From Bacteroidota bacterium (GTDB lineage: Bacteria > Bacteroidota > Bacteroidia > Chitinophagales > Chitinophagaceae), in NCBI GenBank assembly GCA_018971025.1, contig JAGWVE010000010.1, forward strand, positions 1-49,981: a stretch of 49,981 nt of DNA, written 5' to 3'. The position numbers and the translations under genes were made by a program. Under the pieces are notes generated by a model that was not told the origin of the DNA, did not search any database, and saw only the letters and a list, made by a program, of their open reading frames with translations. Positions 27,250 to 39,673 of the stretch are shown one piece after another. Within the stretch, counting starts at the first letter, position 1; every line of letters starts with the position of its first letter.

Positions 27250-28677
27250 CTACCAATTATCCGATCTAAAACTACTTGCTGGAAAACCTTCTGTGTTAAA
27301 TAATTCAGCAACTACAAAATCTTTAAAGGCATAACGCACTGCTACTGGTTTTTCAATTTCAGGAGAGGACACAAGCACTCTTCCGTTATTGATTACAGCA
27401 CGAGCTGGCCTATATACTTTATCTGCGCCTGCAATTTCAAAATTGGTAATGGGTTTGCCATAAGATGTAAGTCCATTGATGCTGTTTGTAAATTTAACAG
27501 CTATCACATTACCTTTAATTTCGAGGTTATCATATAATGGTGAAGCGTATCCAAATCCTTTCTGGTTATAGGTTTTAGCCATTGCCATATAGGCAAAACG
27601 CTTTCCGCCAATTTCTTTATTAGAAGGATGAATATTAAATTCTTCACCAATATCCGTGAGTACAATCATGCCTGCATTTGAAATATTTGCCAATGCTTTT
27701 CTTTGTGCATCCCTCAAATAAGCACTGTTAAATTTAGGTGCTGAATCGGTTGTAAAATTGGTATAATTATACGGCGCAATTTGTGCATAATAAAAGGGTA
27801 AACTATCATTCAAACTTTTTGCACGTATCATTTTTACAAAAGCGGGCATTAAACTTTCGTATTGTTTAGGTCTGCTATTATTGCTTTCTCCCTGATACCA
27901 AATACATCCTTTAATCGTGTAACCTAAAAAGGGATGCAACATACCATTGTATAATGTTGTAGGTGTATTGTTATTGATTTTGACGCCATCCTCAGTTAAA
28001 GAAGGACGTTTAATATCGGCAAACTCTTTTAAAGAAGCCTCATCCATAAACGCTTCAATAACGGATCCACCATAACTAATATTGATAAGGCCAATAGGCA
28101 CTTTTAATTGATCATATAAAGTCTTGCCAAAATAATAAGCCGTTGCACTAAAATTGCTTACTGTTTCAGGGGCTGCAGATTTCCAAACCTGCATTTTGCA
28201 GGTATCTTGAGGAGTACGTTGTACAGATCGAGGAACGGTGTATAATCTAATTTGATCGTTATTTGAATGAATTATAGCCTCGTTAGAACCAAGTATTGGT
28301 TGGTCTCTAAACCCCTTTAAAGGCATTTCCATATTGCTTTGTCCACTACACAACCACACTTCGCCAATTAAAATATTTTTAAGTGTAAGTGTCTCGCCAT
28401 CAGTTATTGTCATCTCGTAAGGACCACCAGCAGCAGCGGTTTCAAGCCTTAAAGACCATTTGCCATCGGCACCCGTAACGGTAGTTTGTTTTTTATTATT
28501 CCAAGATGTTGTAACAGTAATTTTTGTTTGAGGTGAGGACCATCCCCAAATAAGGGGCTTAGCTGCTTGTTGCAACACCATATTGTCAGCAATAAAATAG
28601 GGAAGTGAAACCTTTGCTTCCAACATTTGAAAACTTAGTGATAGTGCAATAGCAAAGAATAATTTTGTGAATTTCAT
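27250..28677 (-). CDS. Sialate O-acetylesterase-like SGNH carbohydrate esterase
   Basis: I start at the ATG of 28675-28677 (475 aa) because it opens a signal peptide (MKFTKLFFAIALSLSF, cleavage near LEA-K); in-frame starts a few codons upstream do not. The catalytic serine block is CSGQSNME (S114), a second block is WYQGESNN, and the Asp-His pair lies in TDIGEEFNIHPSNK. Between these is a jelly-roll insertion typical of the family. Most bacterial members that look like this remove acetyl groups from plant polysaccharides rather than from sialic acid; O-acetylated pectin would fit the neighbours. It is the first gene of a two-gene unit with the DUF5703 protein. Confidence 0.88.
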   Translation of the reverse strand: MKFTKLFFAIALSLSFQMLEAKVSLPYFIADNMVLQQAAKPLIWGWSSPQTKITVTTSWNNKKQTTVTGADGKWSLRLETAAAGGPYEMTITDGETLTLKNILIGEVWLCSGQSNMEMPLKGFRDQPILGSNEAIIHSNNDQIRLYTVPRSVQRTPQDTCKMQVWKSAAPETVSNFSATAYYFGKTLYDQLKVPIGLINISYGGSVIEAFMDEASLKEFADIKRPSLTEDGVKINNNTPTTLYNGMLHPFLGYTIKGCIWYQGESNNSRPKQYESLMPAFVKMIRAKSLNDSLPFYYAQIAPYNYTNFTTDSAPKFNSAYLRDAQRKALANISNAGMIVLTDIGEEFNIHPSNKEIGGKRFAYMAMAKTYNQKGFGYASPLYDNLEIKGNVIAVKFTNSINGLTSYGKPITNFEIAGADKVYRPARAVINNGRVLVSSPEIEKPVAVRYAFKDFVVAELFNTEGFPASSFRSDNW

Positions 28678-28778
28678 ACATGCATTTTTTAGCATGCTCA
28701 ATATAAAACAAAAAACTTATGCTAGATTAATCGCTTTTGTAAATTATTTCTTTAGTAATTTGCGTGTATCAGCGCCTT
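28678..28778. other. Divergent intergenic region between esterase and AraC-family regulator
   Basis: These 101 bases lie between two genes that point away from each other, so they should contain both promoters and any regulator site. On the plus strand TTTG at 28736-28739 and TAATTTG at 28756-28762 resemble a Bacteroidota promoter, but the spacer is about 16 bases and the second element is one base short. I found no clean inverted repeat that I would call an operator. Confidence 0.4.
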
Positions 28779-29696
28779 ATGGATAAAAAAGACAAACAAG
28801 GATCTCACAAAAATATTTGGTACGGTCTCGGGAGACAAAGAATTGAAATCCCTAAAGCGGTACTAAAAAGCAAAGTATTGAACAATGCTTTTCTAAAAGG
28901 TTTGTATTTATGTAGTCTAGGTTATTATCCAAAAGCAAAAGGCCATTATACCTACCGAAAAAATGGTCTTCAAGAAAACTTTTTGTTTTATTGTGTTGAC
29001 GGTCACGGCTGGTACAAGCTAGGGGGCGTTCAATATGAAGTGGGTCCTAACGAATTTTTTATTTTACCTCAAAATGAAGAGCATTCGTATGGAAGTTCCG
29101 AAGAAGATCCATGGAGTATTTACTGGATTCATTTTGGTGGTGACTCGCTACCACAGTTTAATGCAACACCTGCCACAAAAAATCATTTCAAGCCTCATTA
29201 CACCAAAGACAATGGAGATATTGTTGCGCTGTTCGTAAAAATATACCAAACATTAGAAGCCGGTTACAGTATTGACAACCTCAGTTTTGTAAACATGAGC
29301 TTGTATCATTTTATTTCATTGTTTATTTACAATGCAAAACATTATCCAGTAAATCAAAGTGTAAAAACAGATTGGATAGACAACGCTGTTGCTTATATGC
29401 AACAACATATCAATTCAAATATTACACTTGGTGATTTGTGTAAACACTGCCAGTACTCAACCTCTCGTTTTTCAAGTTTATTCAAACAAAAAACAGGTTA
29501 TCCGCCTATCGATTATTTCATTCAAATGAAAATGCAAAAGGCAACCCAGCAGCTAGATTTTTCTGACCGGTCTATCAAAGACATCGCACTTTCGATGGGT
29601 TTTGATGACCCTTACTATTTTTCAAAGCGCTTTAGAAAAGTAATTGGCGTTTCTCCTCAAAAATATAGGTTACTGAAAGAAAAAGTAATGATCTAA
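28779..29696 (+). CDS. AraC-family transcriptional regulator with cupin sensor domain
   Basis: This is the only plus-strand gene that I accept. I use the ATG at 28779 (305 aa); the frame also opens at a GTG five codons earlier. Residues of about 35-140 form an AraC-type cupin sensor (FLFYCVDGHGWYKLGG, VGPNEFFILPQNEEHSYGS). Residues of about 205-300 hold two helix-turn-helix motifs, NITLGDLCKHCQYSTSRFS and SIKDIALSMGFDDPYYFSKRF, ending in the usual GVSPQKYR. It should activate transcription in response to a sugar. It diverges from the esterase unit and runs tail to tail with the GH106 gene with a 7-base gap. Rhamnose is a reasonable effector guess because Bacteroides RhaR is an AraC protein; nothing in the sequence proves it. 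Confidence 0.9.
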   Translation: MDKKDKQGSHKNIWYGLGRQRIEIPKAVLKSKVLNNAFLKGLYLCSLGYYPKAKGHYTYRKNGLQENFLFYCVDGHGWYKLGGVQYEVGPNEFFILPQNEEHSYGSSEEDPWSIYWIHFGGDSLPQFNATPATKNHFKPHYTKDNGDIVALFVKIYQTLEAGYSIDNLSFVNMSLYHFISLFIYNAKHYPVNQSVKTDWIDNAVAYMQQHINSNITLGDLCKHCQYSTSRFSSLFKQKTGYPPIDYFIQMKMQKATQQLDFSDRSIKDIALSMGFDDPYYFSKRFRKVIGVSPQKYRLLKEKVMI

Positions 29697-29703
29697 GTCC
29701 TGC

Positions 29704-32700
29704 TTATTTATGATGTGCTTGCATTATTTCTACAGCACCAATAATCCCAGAAGGTTCTAGCTTATTTTTTGAAAAATCAAAAGGGTAGGTCGTGTATGTA
29801 AACCGCTCGCTAGTTGGTTTTGAGGCATCTCCCAACAAACGGTTATGCCAGGTATTGGTAACAACAATTTCAATGCTATTATTTCCCTTGCGTACCGCTT
29901 TAGAAATATCCAAAACATAGGGAGGCGTCCAAATAGTTCCGCAATCTATCCCGTTTACATACACCGTTGCTATATCATGAATTTCTGCAATTTCGATACG
30001 CGTATCCACAACATCATGAACCGTAAAAGTATTTTGATAGCGCATGCTTCCCGAATAATACTTGATTGCTGGATTTACATTTTTACTGATATCAGAAAGT
30101 ACTGTTGTTTCGAGTGGTAAAACCGGTCCACCCATACTGGAATCAAAATATATTTTCCATTTTTTATCAAACGTAATAGGCGCCGTATTGGATACTAACA
30201 AAGGCGCTTTTTGAACGATGCTTTTTTCTGGTACTTCTGTAAAAACAATAAACCTAGATTCGTTGGGGGCTAAATCTAATGCTAATACATTTTGTGTATC
30301 ATTGGTTTTGGAGTAGACAGGTATTTGACTTTGTACAGTAACCGGATCTAGAATAACAGGCACACCAGCTTGTCTAAATTGTAGTTGAGGCTGAATGTTT
30401 TTGCCGGATTGATTGGAAACAAAATAAATATGGGTGTTGCCATACATGCGGTGTGTAAATGAAATGTCAGACGCTTTAACCACTGTATCATTTACTAATG
30501 TTACATCAGGCGCAGTGCCAAACTCTGTAAAATTAGACCTCTGTATTGGCCCTTGTATCAATTTGCCTTTGCCATACACAGCCCCTAGGTTGTTGGCATG
30601 CACACCCATTTTCCAAGCAATGCCCGCTTGATTAAAAGCATTGGTAAAATTAGTAGCGTAGACTTTATCTACAATAACAGTAGCGCCTGCTGCTACCAAA
30701 CGCATAATATGTTCAACAACCGCTGGTCTAATATGTAGGGTAGGATTCATCAGCGTATCCGCAGCAATCACGAGTATTTTATATCTACCGCCACTTGGGG
30801 TTTGTAACGCTCCATTGGTATACCTAAGTTGTTCAAGTGCATCCGCATTAAATGAATCATATAAATAGCCCCTCAGTGGATTGATCCAATCTTTTGCTTG
30901 ATAGGTGTTTGCAGTAAAACTAACACCCACAGGTTCTTGTCGCATGGGCTGCCCCGTATTTTCTAATCGAAGTTGTTGTGCTTGTATTTTTTCGGGTTCA
31001 AAAAGTCCTGGCAAAGTTTGGGTGAGTGCAGATGGGAGTGAAGCCCTAGATGGTAATTCGTCGCCACTAAATACTGCAATATCAGCAATAGGTTTGCCAA
31101 GTTGTAATAAAGACTGGGTGCGCGCTAAATACTGAATCCATGCTTTGCTTTGATTAAACCATGTTTGATTGCGCTGAAAATAGACGCCAATAGGATCAAG
31201 CGTAACCCCTGGAACCCTATCTGTAAAAGGGTTGTGCATGAATACGTGTATCGCTAATTTATTAATACCCAACGCAAAATTTCGATCACCTAGCATTTTT
31301 AAATTTCCTGGATGCTCTTTCCAATCCATGCGAAGCGTGGTAAAGGCTTCTGCTTGAATTATATTTTTTCCATAAATATGTGCACCACTTATAGCGTCCA
31401 ACACATCATTGGGTTTATCGTGCGTAGGGCTATTGTTCCAAAATTCTCCCATGGGCATGTCCACGTTTTTATAATGTAACATGCCATCACTTAACATCGT
31501 AGGCGCCACACTTTCTGCCGAAAAAAGAATGCCTTTTTGTTGTACTAGATGTTTAAGTGTTCCAAAAAAATTATCGTTGATCAGTTCTGCAATGGTTGTT
31601 CTTATGTCGTATAAAACAGCTTCTGTTTTTTGAATAGACTCGATAGGTATACCAGCCATAACGGGTAAATAAGGCAACAAATCGTATCCCCTTTTTTGCT
31701 TAAACGCTGCTGGAAAAACATCCGACCAGTTTTGACTTCCACATTCCCAACTATCTACATGAAAAATTTTAACCACTTCCTTAGCAGTAGCAGCATCTAC
31801 ACCATGGTATAACTTGTCAAACCATTTATTAAATTGAAGGGTAACGGCTGCAGGATTAAACTTATCGCATTCCAATCCTTTTCCTCCTCCTGCTGTTTCA
31901 TTTTTGTGACCCGTACTGGTTGCACCGATTCTAACTAGCATCCAGTTACCAGGAGGCAGCGTAGCTTGCAACTGACCCTTAGCATCTATTTTTCCAGTAA
32001 GGTTGATGCCTTCATTTTGTTGCAAAACTTTTGTAGACACAGTTGTATCATTGTTGGCTCCAGCAATTCTCCAAACGCTTCCATTTTTAGCTTCAAAATT
32101 ATCTACAACAAGCTCGTCTGAAAGGGTAATATGTTTGATTTTTAAAGTAGGCTTCCATTTTGCTGCATCTAAACTTTCTGAGCCAGGTTGCAACCCTTTT
32201 TTGTCATATACAAACCTGATATAACGGGCCGTAGTAGTAGGTATCGAGAATGTATAGGGCGCATCGGTATCCTGCCAGCCATGTCTAGGCGGTATTAGTT
32301 TTTTAATGCTTGTAAAATTTACTCCATCGTTACTTGCTTGAATTTCTAATGCAAGTGAAGCGTAATTATTAGTACTGTAAATCGTAGCTGATGAAAAAGA
32401 ATAGGCGTTGTGATAATCATATTGTATCCAACAACTCGAATCAGATTTAAATGTGCTCGCACCCTTTGCACCCGGATACGGAAGCGAGGTTACAACACCC
32501 GCTACATTTGATGTTACCGTAATATTTTTTACAGCATCTGTATTTGCTAACACCGATTTTGTTGGAAAAGCAACCAGTGAAATGTCTTTATAATAGCCTT
32601 CGTTTATTGCTGGTTGTAAGAGTTGTATGGGTGCACTTACACCACCTTTTACATACTGTTTGGTAAAAACAATTTTTTGCATAGAAAGTGCAGGTGTAAT

Positions 32701-33111
32701 CCAAGGTCCGCCGGCAAGTGCAAAACCATCACTTACATGAAGGCCTAATTGAAGGTGCAATCTTTTAGCTTCTTTCATAGCAAACGCAACCAGTTCAAAC
32801 CAGGCAGGGCTTAGCTGCTGCACTTGTGGTGCATAATTTATTTTAACACTGCTTGTGTCTTTAATAAACATAAGATAAGCGCCACCCAATCCCACTTTTT
32901 GCATCGCTTCTAAATCGGCAGTGATGCCTTTTTTAGAAACCGACCCATGTAACCAATACCAAAACACCCAAGGCTTTGCAGCTTGCGGAGGTTGTAAAAA
33001 ATCCTTTTCGATGCGCGAAAAATAAGATCCATTTTGTGCAGCACAAAATGAATGACTCACAACAACAAGTAAGAGTCCAATAAAAATATGTTTGCTTCCG
33101 CGTTTGAACAT
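29704..33111 (-). CDS. GH106 alpha-L-rhamnosidase, secreted
   Basis: The 1135-residue protein has a signal peptide ending near FCA-A and the diagnostic GH106 N-terminal block KPWVFWYWLHGSVSKKGITA, followed by DLEAMQKVGLGGAYLMF. The TIM barrel (about 30-640) contains FHVDSWECGSQNWSD and the FSAESVAPTML strand with probable catalytic glutamates. Discoidin- and jelly-roll-like beta domains are inserted and follow; the C-terminal one has ATVYVNGIDCGTIWTPPY. Length is normal for the family. GH106 enzymes cleave alpha-1,2-linked and related L-rhamnose from rhamnogalacturonan and arabinogalactan. It begins directly at the stop of the GH2 gene with no gap and ends the right-hand operon. Confidence 0.92.
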   Translation of the reverse strand: MFKRGSKHIFIGLLLVVVSHSFCAAQNGSYFSRIEKDFLQPPQAAKPWVFWYWLHGSVSKKGITADLEAMQKVGLGGAYLMFIKDTSSVKINYAPQVQQLSPAWFELVAFAMKEAKRLHLQLGLHVSDGFALAGGPWITPALSMQKIVFTKQYVKGGVSAPIQLLQPAINEGYYKDISLVAFPTKSVLANTDAVKNITVTSNVAGVVTSLPYPGAKGASTFKSDSSCWIQYDYHNAYSFSSATIYSTNNYASLALEIQASNDGVNFTSIKKLIPPRHGWQDTDAPYTFSIPTTTARYIRFVYDKKGLQPGSESLDAAKWKPTLKIKHITLSDELVVDNFEAKNGSVWRIAGANNDTTVSTKVLQQNEGINLTGKIDAKGQLQATLPPGNWMLVRIGATSTGHKNETAGGGKGLECDKFNPAAVTLQFNKWFDKLYHGVDAATAKEVVKIFHVDSWECGSQNWSDVFPAAFKQKRGYDLLPYLPVMAGIPIESIQKTEAVLYDIRTTIAELINDNFFGTLKHLVQQKGILFSAESVAPTMLSDGMLHYKNVDMPMGEFWNNSPTHDKPNDVLDAISGAHIYGKNIIQAEAFTTLRMDWKEHPGNLKMLGDRNFALGINKLAIHVFMHNPFTDRVPGVTLDPIGVYFQRNQTWFNQSKAWIQYLARTQSLLQLGKPIADIAVFSGDELPSRASLPSALTQTLPGLFEPEKIQAQQLRLENTGQPMRQEPVGVSFTANTYQAKDWINPLRGYLYDSFNADALEQLRYTNGALQTPSGGRYKILVIAADTLMNPTLHIRPAVVEHIMRLVAAGATVIVDKVYATNFTNAFNQAGIAWKMGVHANNLGAVYGKGKLIQGPIQRSNFTEFGTAPDVTLVNDTVVKASDISFTHRMYGNTHIYFVSNQSGKNIQPQLQFRQAGVPVILDPVTVQSQIPVYSKTNDTQNVLALDLAPNESRFIVFTEVPEKSIVQKAPLLVSNTAPITFDKKWKIYFDSSMGGPVLPLETTVLSDISKNVNPAIKYYSGSMRYQNTFTVHDVVDTRIEIAEIHDIATVYVNGIDCGTIWTPPYVLDISKAVRKGNNSIEIVVTNTWHNRLLGDASKPTSERFTYTTYPFDFSKNKLEPSGIIGAVEIMQAHHK

Positions 33112-36420
<3,309 letters not shown>

Positions 36421-37695
36421 CTAAGATATACTGCCCTTATCGTCAACTGGTTTTTTTCTCCAGTAATTAGCGAGAATACTGCCACTAATATTCATCCATG
36501 GACTAAAAACGGCGGCCGCAAGGCCTACGGTACCAAGCTTTCCCATACTGCCAGCAATTCCACTTGCCATCCCACCGTTTTGTAAGCCCACTTCAAAAGC
36601 AATGGTTCTACTTGAGTTTTTATCCATACCAAAAAACCGGCTAAACCAATATCCAAAAAAATAACCGGCCGCATTGTGTATCACAGAAGCAATAAATAAT
36701 AGGAAGCCTACTTTCATTAAATTTTCTCTTCCTGCTGCTGTCGTTACTAAAATAAAATATACAATGCCTACCATAGAAATAAAAGGCATCACTTTATCGA
36801 TAGCAGTAAATCTTTTATACAGCTGGTGGTATACAAATCCTACAACAACAGCACCCGCCATAAATCCACTCAACACAAAACTTTGGCGGCCATTTATAGA
36901 AACAATTTGATCTTTATAAAAAAGTACAAACAATAACCAACATGCACTTAATGCAAGAAAAAGAATAGATTTTTTTTGTTGTGATCCTGTAGCATTTTTT
37001 AAATAATCGTGTACAAGCGCAGCACCAATAGGCACGATCACAATTTTTACAATTTCAACCATCATGTCAACAAAGTTGATTTGAATTAAACTACCCGCAA
37101 AGGTTTGCATTAACAGCGGCGTTAAAAAAGGCGCAGCTAATGTTGCCATGGCTGTAACAATTACACTTAACACCAAATTAGCCTTTGCTAAATACACCAT
37201 TACATTGCTTGCTAATCCACTACTACAACTTCCAATTAATATGACACCTGCAGCGATTTCTGGTTCAAAATGAAACAGTTTAATAAGTAGTAACCCCATC
37301 AGTGGCATTACCGAAAAATGACAAAATAACCCAATAAGCACACCTTTACCAGTGGTATGTAGTCCAGAAAAATCTTTCAAACTCATATGCGTACCCATTC
37401 CAAACATAATAAGCTGTATCACAACAAGGATGAGTGTTTTATCACGCAAATTTACCCCACCCCAAGTTTTAAAAGACTCCGGAAATAACATACCGGCTAC
37501 AACTGCTGCTGCAATCCATGCCGTATACTGATACCCTTTTAAACTTTCTACCGAACCTGTTGCAAGCGCACAAAAAATGGCAGTAACTAGTCCAGCATAA
37601 CAACTTAGTGTTGTTTGATGTAAGAGCATTGCAACAATGGTTCCAACTATTGAAACGATAAAAATATAAGGTGCGATTGATTGAATCTTTTTCAT
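36421..37695 (-). CDS. BASS (bile acid:sodium symporter) family transporter
   Basis: I start at the ATG of 37693-37695 (424 aa, MKKIQSIAPYIF), 4 bases after the preceding stop; an ATG at 37713 would overlap that gene by 14 bases. About ten to twelve helices are present. Family features are IMFGMGTHMSLKDF, ILIGSCSSGLASNVMVYLAKANLVLSV (the crossover helix region) and FEVGLQNGGMASGIA. BASS proteins carry organic anions with sodium, for example bile acids, ketopantoate and pyruvate. Because the next three genes upstream are an acid-racemase-like protein, an acid-sugar kinase and a RuBisCO-like protein, I infer import of a sugar acid. Confidence 0.85.
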   Translation of the reverse strand: MKKIQSIAPYIFIVSIVGTIVAMLLHQTTLSCYAGLVTAIFCALATGSVESLKGYQYTAWIAAAVVAGMLFPESFKTWGGVNLRDKTLILVVIQLIMFGMGTHMSLKDFSGLHTTGKGVLIGLFCHFSVMPLMGLLLIKLFHFEPEIAAGVILIGSCSSGLASNVMVYLAKANLVLSVIVTAMATLAAPFLTPLLMQTFAGSLIQINFVDMMVEIVKIVIVPIGAALVHDYLKNATGSQQKKSILFLALSACWLLFVLFYKDQIVSINGRQSFVLSGFMAGAVVVGFVYHQLYKRFTAIDKVMPFISMVGIVYFILVTTAAGRENLMKVGFLLFIASVIHNAAGYFFGYWFSRFFGMDKNSSRTIAFEVGLQNGGMASGIAGSMGKLGTVGLAAAVFSPWMNISGSILANYWRKKPVDDKGSIS

Positions 37696-37699
37696 GCTG

Positions 37700-38374
37700 T
37701 TATTTAGAAGCATCTAATAATTGAGTTGCCAAATATTCCATTGCGATAGGAGGGCTTGCTAAAATGGGAACTATTTTATCTGCCTGTTCAAGTGTGTCTA
37801 CAACACGCGCCATACTTGCTTGCGCAAGCACAATAACGTCTACTGCTTTGGAGAGGCTTATGAGTGCTGCCGCTACTTTTTGATCATGCGTTTTTTGATC
37901 GCCACTCATGAGCGCTTCAAAAGCACCTTCACACAACACTGTTTTAATTTGAATTTCTTTTCCAACTTTTTCCGCTCTGCGTTTTACCAAATCAGAAGTG
38001 GGTGCCAGTGTTGTTTGCAAGGTTGCCACAACACCAATTTTACTGCCCATGGCAACCGCTTTATCTGCCATGGGTTGGTCTACACGTAGTACGGGTATGT
38101 CTTGCAGCGATGCTGCAATTTCTACAGCAGGACCAATAGAGGAACAAGTAAATAAAATATAATCGGCACCAGCCTGTTTTGCAGAAGCAGCGTATGCAAC
38201 AACTCTAGAAGAGGTTTCTTTGGTAAGTGTACCTGCTGCGATTGTATTTTTAATTAAACTATCATCAACAATATTAAATGTTTTAATGCCTGGCAAATAG
38301 TTGGCACAAAGTTCTGCGAAGCCAGGAACAAGGGTGGCTGAAGTGTGAATTAATCCAAGTGTTTTTGTATGCAT
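37700..38374 (-). CDS. Asp/Glu-racemase-superfamily protein with one active-site cysteine
   Basis: The 224-residue protein has the two-lobed racemase fold. The first active-site segment is ILFTCSSIGP with C77. The second segment, where racemases carry a cysteine in a GCTH-like motif, reads VIVLAQASMARV (about 180-191) and has no Cys. Loss of one cysteine is known from arylmalonate decarboxylase, which keeps the other one. The protein may therefore be an isomerase or decarboxylase on a sugar acid rather than an amino acid racemase. It lies between the DUF1537 kinase (21 bases) and the BASS transporter (4 bases) and is very probably part of the same pathway. Confidence 0.8.
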   Translation of the reverse strand: MHTKTLGLIHTSATLVPGFAELCANYLPGIKTFNIVDDSLIKNTIAAGTLTKETSSRVVAYAASAKQAGADYILFTCSSIGPAVEIAASLQDIPVLRVDQPMADKAVAMGSKIGVVATLQTTLAPTSDLVKRRAEKVGKEIQIKTVLCEGAFEALMSGDQKTHDQKVAAALISLSKAVDVIVLAQASMARVVDTLEQADKIVPILASPPIAMEYLATQLLDASK

Positions 38375-38395
38375 ATTCGTATTTGAGTTATCTCA

Positions 38396-39673
38396 TTAAA
38401 AAAGTGAAAAATAATTTTCTGGTCCAACCTGTCCGCCTTTAAAATTTACTTCCACACCATTCATATTTTTATTGCTAGAGTGAATGATGCAAAGGGGTGC
38501 GCCTTTTATAATGGTTGTCACCATTTCTACGGCTTCAATATCTAAAGCCCTAGCGGCGTAACTACTCGTATCGCCACCTGCTATAATTATTCTTTGCAAA
38601 CCACAATGTGTAGTAGCATGTTTAGCAATTTGTCCAAGCATGGTACCCATCGTAGCAGCATCTATCTGCTCCGTTTTTTGTGGACCGGAGTGCACAATAA
38701 CTTTATTATTTGCTAACAATGCTTTTTCTACAGCATCAAAATAATAGTCAAGATCATGTGCGTTTGTATCCACAATGATTTCAGCAAAACCATGTGCTAC
38801 CGCATGTTTAATTTGATTGGCAGTAATGGGTGAGCAGCTCCCTGATACAACAAGAAGTTTATTAACCGGACTTAATGTTGGCCAAGCGGTTGAGCGTTCA
38901 AGTCCTTGGGTACTTGACCACTGCATACCAAGCGCTGTTTCTACACTTGAGCCGCCAACTACAAAAACAGGCGCCGCTGTTTGCTTTATATAGGACAACC
39001 ATTTTCCAATGGATTCTAAATGTTGATGTGTTAGCGTATCTAGCAAAACCACTTTTTCATTTTCCAACTGCTCCATCCATGTTTCGATAGGTAAGGCTAA
39101 TTGTAAAACGTCCAATAAACCTACCGGGCATGTGGTTTGTTGTGCTAATAATATTTTGAGGTCACTTTCTAATGAAGGCGTAACAGGATGATGCCTCATA
39201 GATGGATGACGATCTAGCCTAAATATTTTTCCGTTACTACCAATTCCAAAAGACGCAAATAAATTTCCAAAAGCACAATACCTGCCAAGGCCTGGAGCAC
39301 CACCAATCACTGGAACAATTGTAGGCTCAAAAACTTGAATGCCACAATCAATGGCTTTGCCAATACTGCCAATTTTTTCAGAAGAGTCAAACGTAGAACA
39401 AACTTTATAATGAACAAATAAAGGTTGATGTGATTTGATAGATTCAAAAGCCGCTATCAATTCGGGTTCCATAGCTGCAGTTGATAAAGACCTTGTTTTT
39501 CCGGCAACACCAAATACTTCTATGTCCGGATATTTTTCTAACTGCTTTGTAGTAGGTGGTTCTAAAAATAAAACGGCCTTAGCACCATACGATGCAATAG
39601 ACTCTAACGCATCGGTGCTACCCGTAAAATCATCTCCATAAAATGCCAACAATATTTGACTATGCATGCCCAT
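38396..39673 (-). CDS. Four-carbon acid sugar kinase family protein (DUF1537)
   Basis: The 425-residue protein has the two DUF1537 domains. The N-terminal substrate domain opens with FYGDDFTGSTDALES. The C-terminal nucleotide domain has VVSGSCSPITANQ, GGDTSSYAARAL and KGGQVGPENYF. DUF1537 enzymes phosphorylate 3-oxo-tetronates or 3-oxo-isoapionate with ATP. ATG codons at 39673 and 39667 are both possible; the first abuts the RuBisCO-like gene stop. Pairing with a RuBisCO-like protein points to the oxo-isoapionate-type branch more than to tetronates, which use a class II aldolase-type decarboxylase. Family is firm, substrate inferred. Confidence 0.88.
   Translation of the reverse strand: MGMHSQILLAFYGDDFTGSTDALESIASYGAKAVLFLEPPTTKQLEKYPDIEVFGVAGKTRSLSTAAMEPELIAAFESIKSHQPLFVHYKVCSTFDSSEKIGSIGKAIDCGIQVFEPTIVPVIGGAPGLGRYCAFGNLFASFGIGSNGKIFRLDRHPSMRHHPVTPSLESDLKILLAQQTTCPVGLLDVLQLALPIETWMEQLENEKVVLLDTLTHQHLESIGKWLSYIKQTAAPVFVVGGSSVETALGMQWSSTQGLERSTAWPTLSPVNKLLVVSGSCSPITANQIKHAVAHGFAEIIVDTNAHDLDYYFDAVEKALLANNKVIVHSGPQKTEQIDAATMGTMLGQIAKHATTHCGLQRIIIAGGDTSSYAARALDIEAVEMVTTIIKGAPLCIIHSSNKNMNGVEVNFKGGQVGPENYFSLF

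Noticed and set aside
27250-28677. Sialic acid metabolism
   Set aside because: The esterase family name is historical; no sialidase or sialic acid lyase is nearby and the context is plant polysaccharide.
28736-28762. Firm promoter call for the AraC gene
   Set aside because: The spacer is too short and the -7 element one base off the Bacteroidota consensus.
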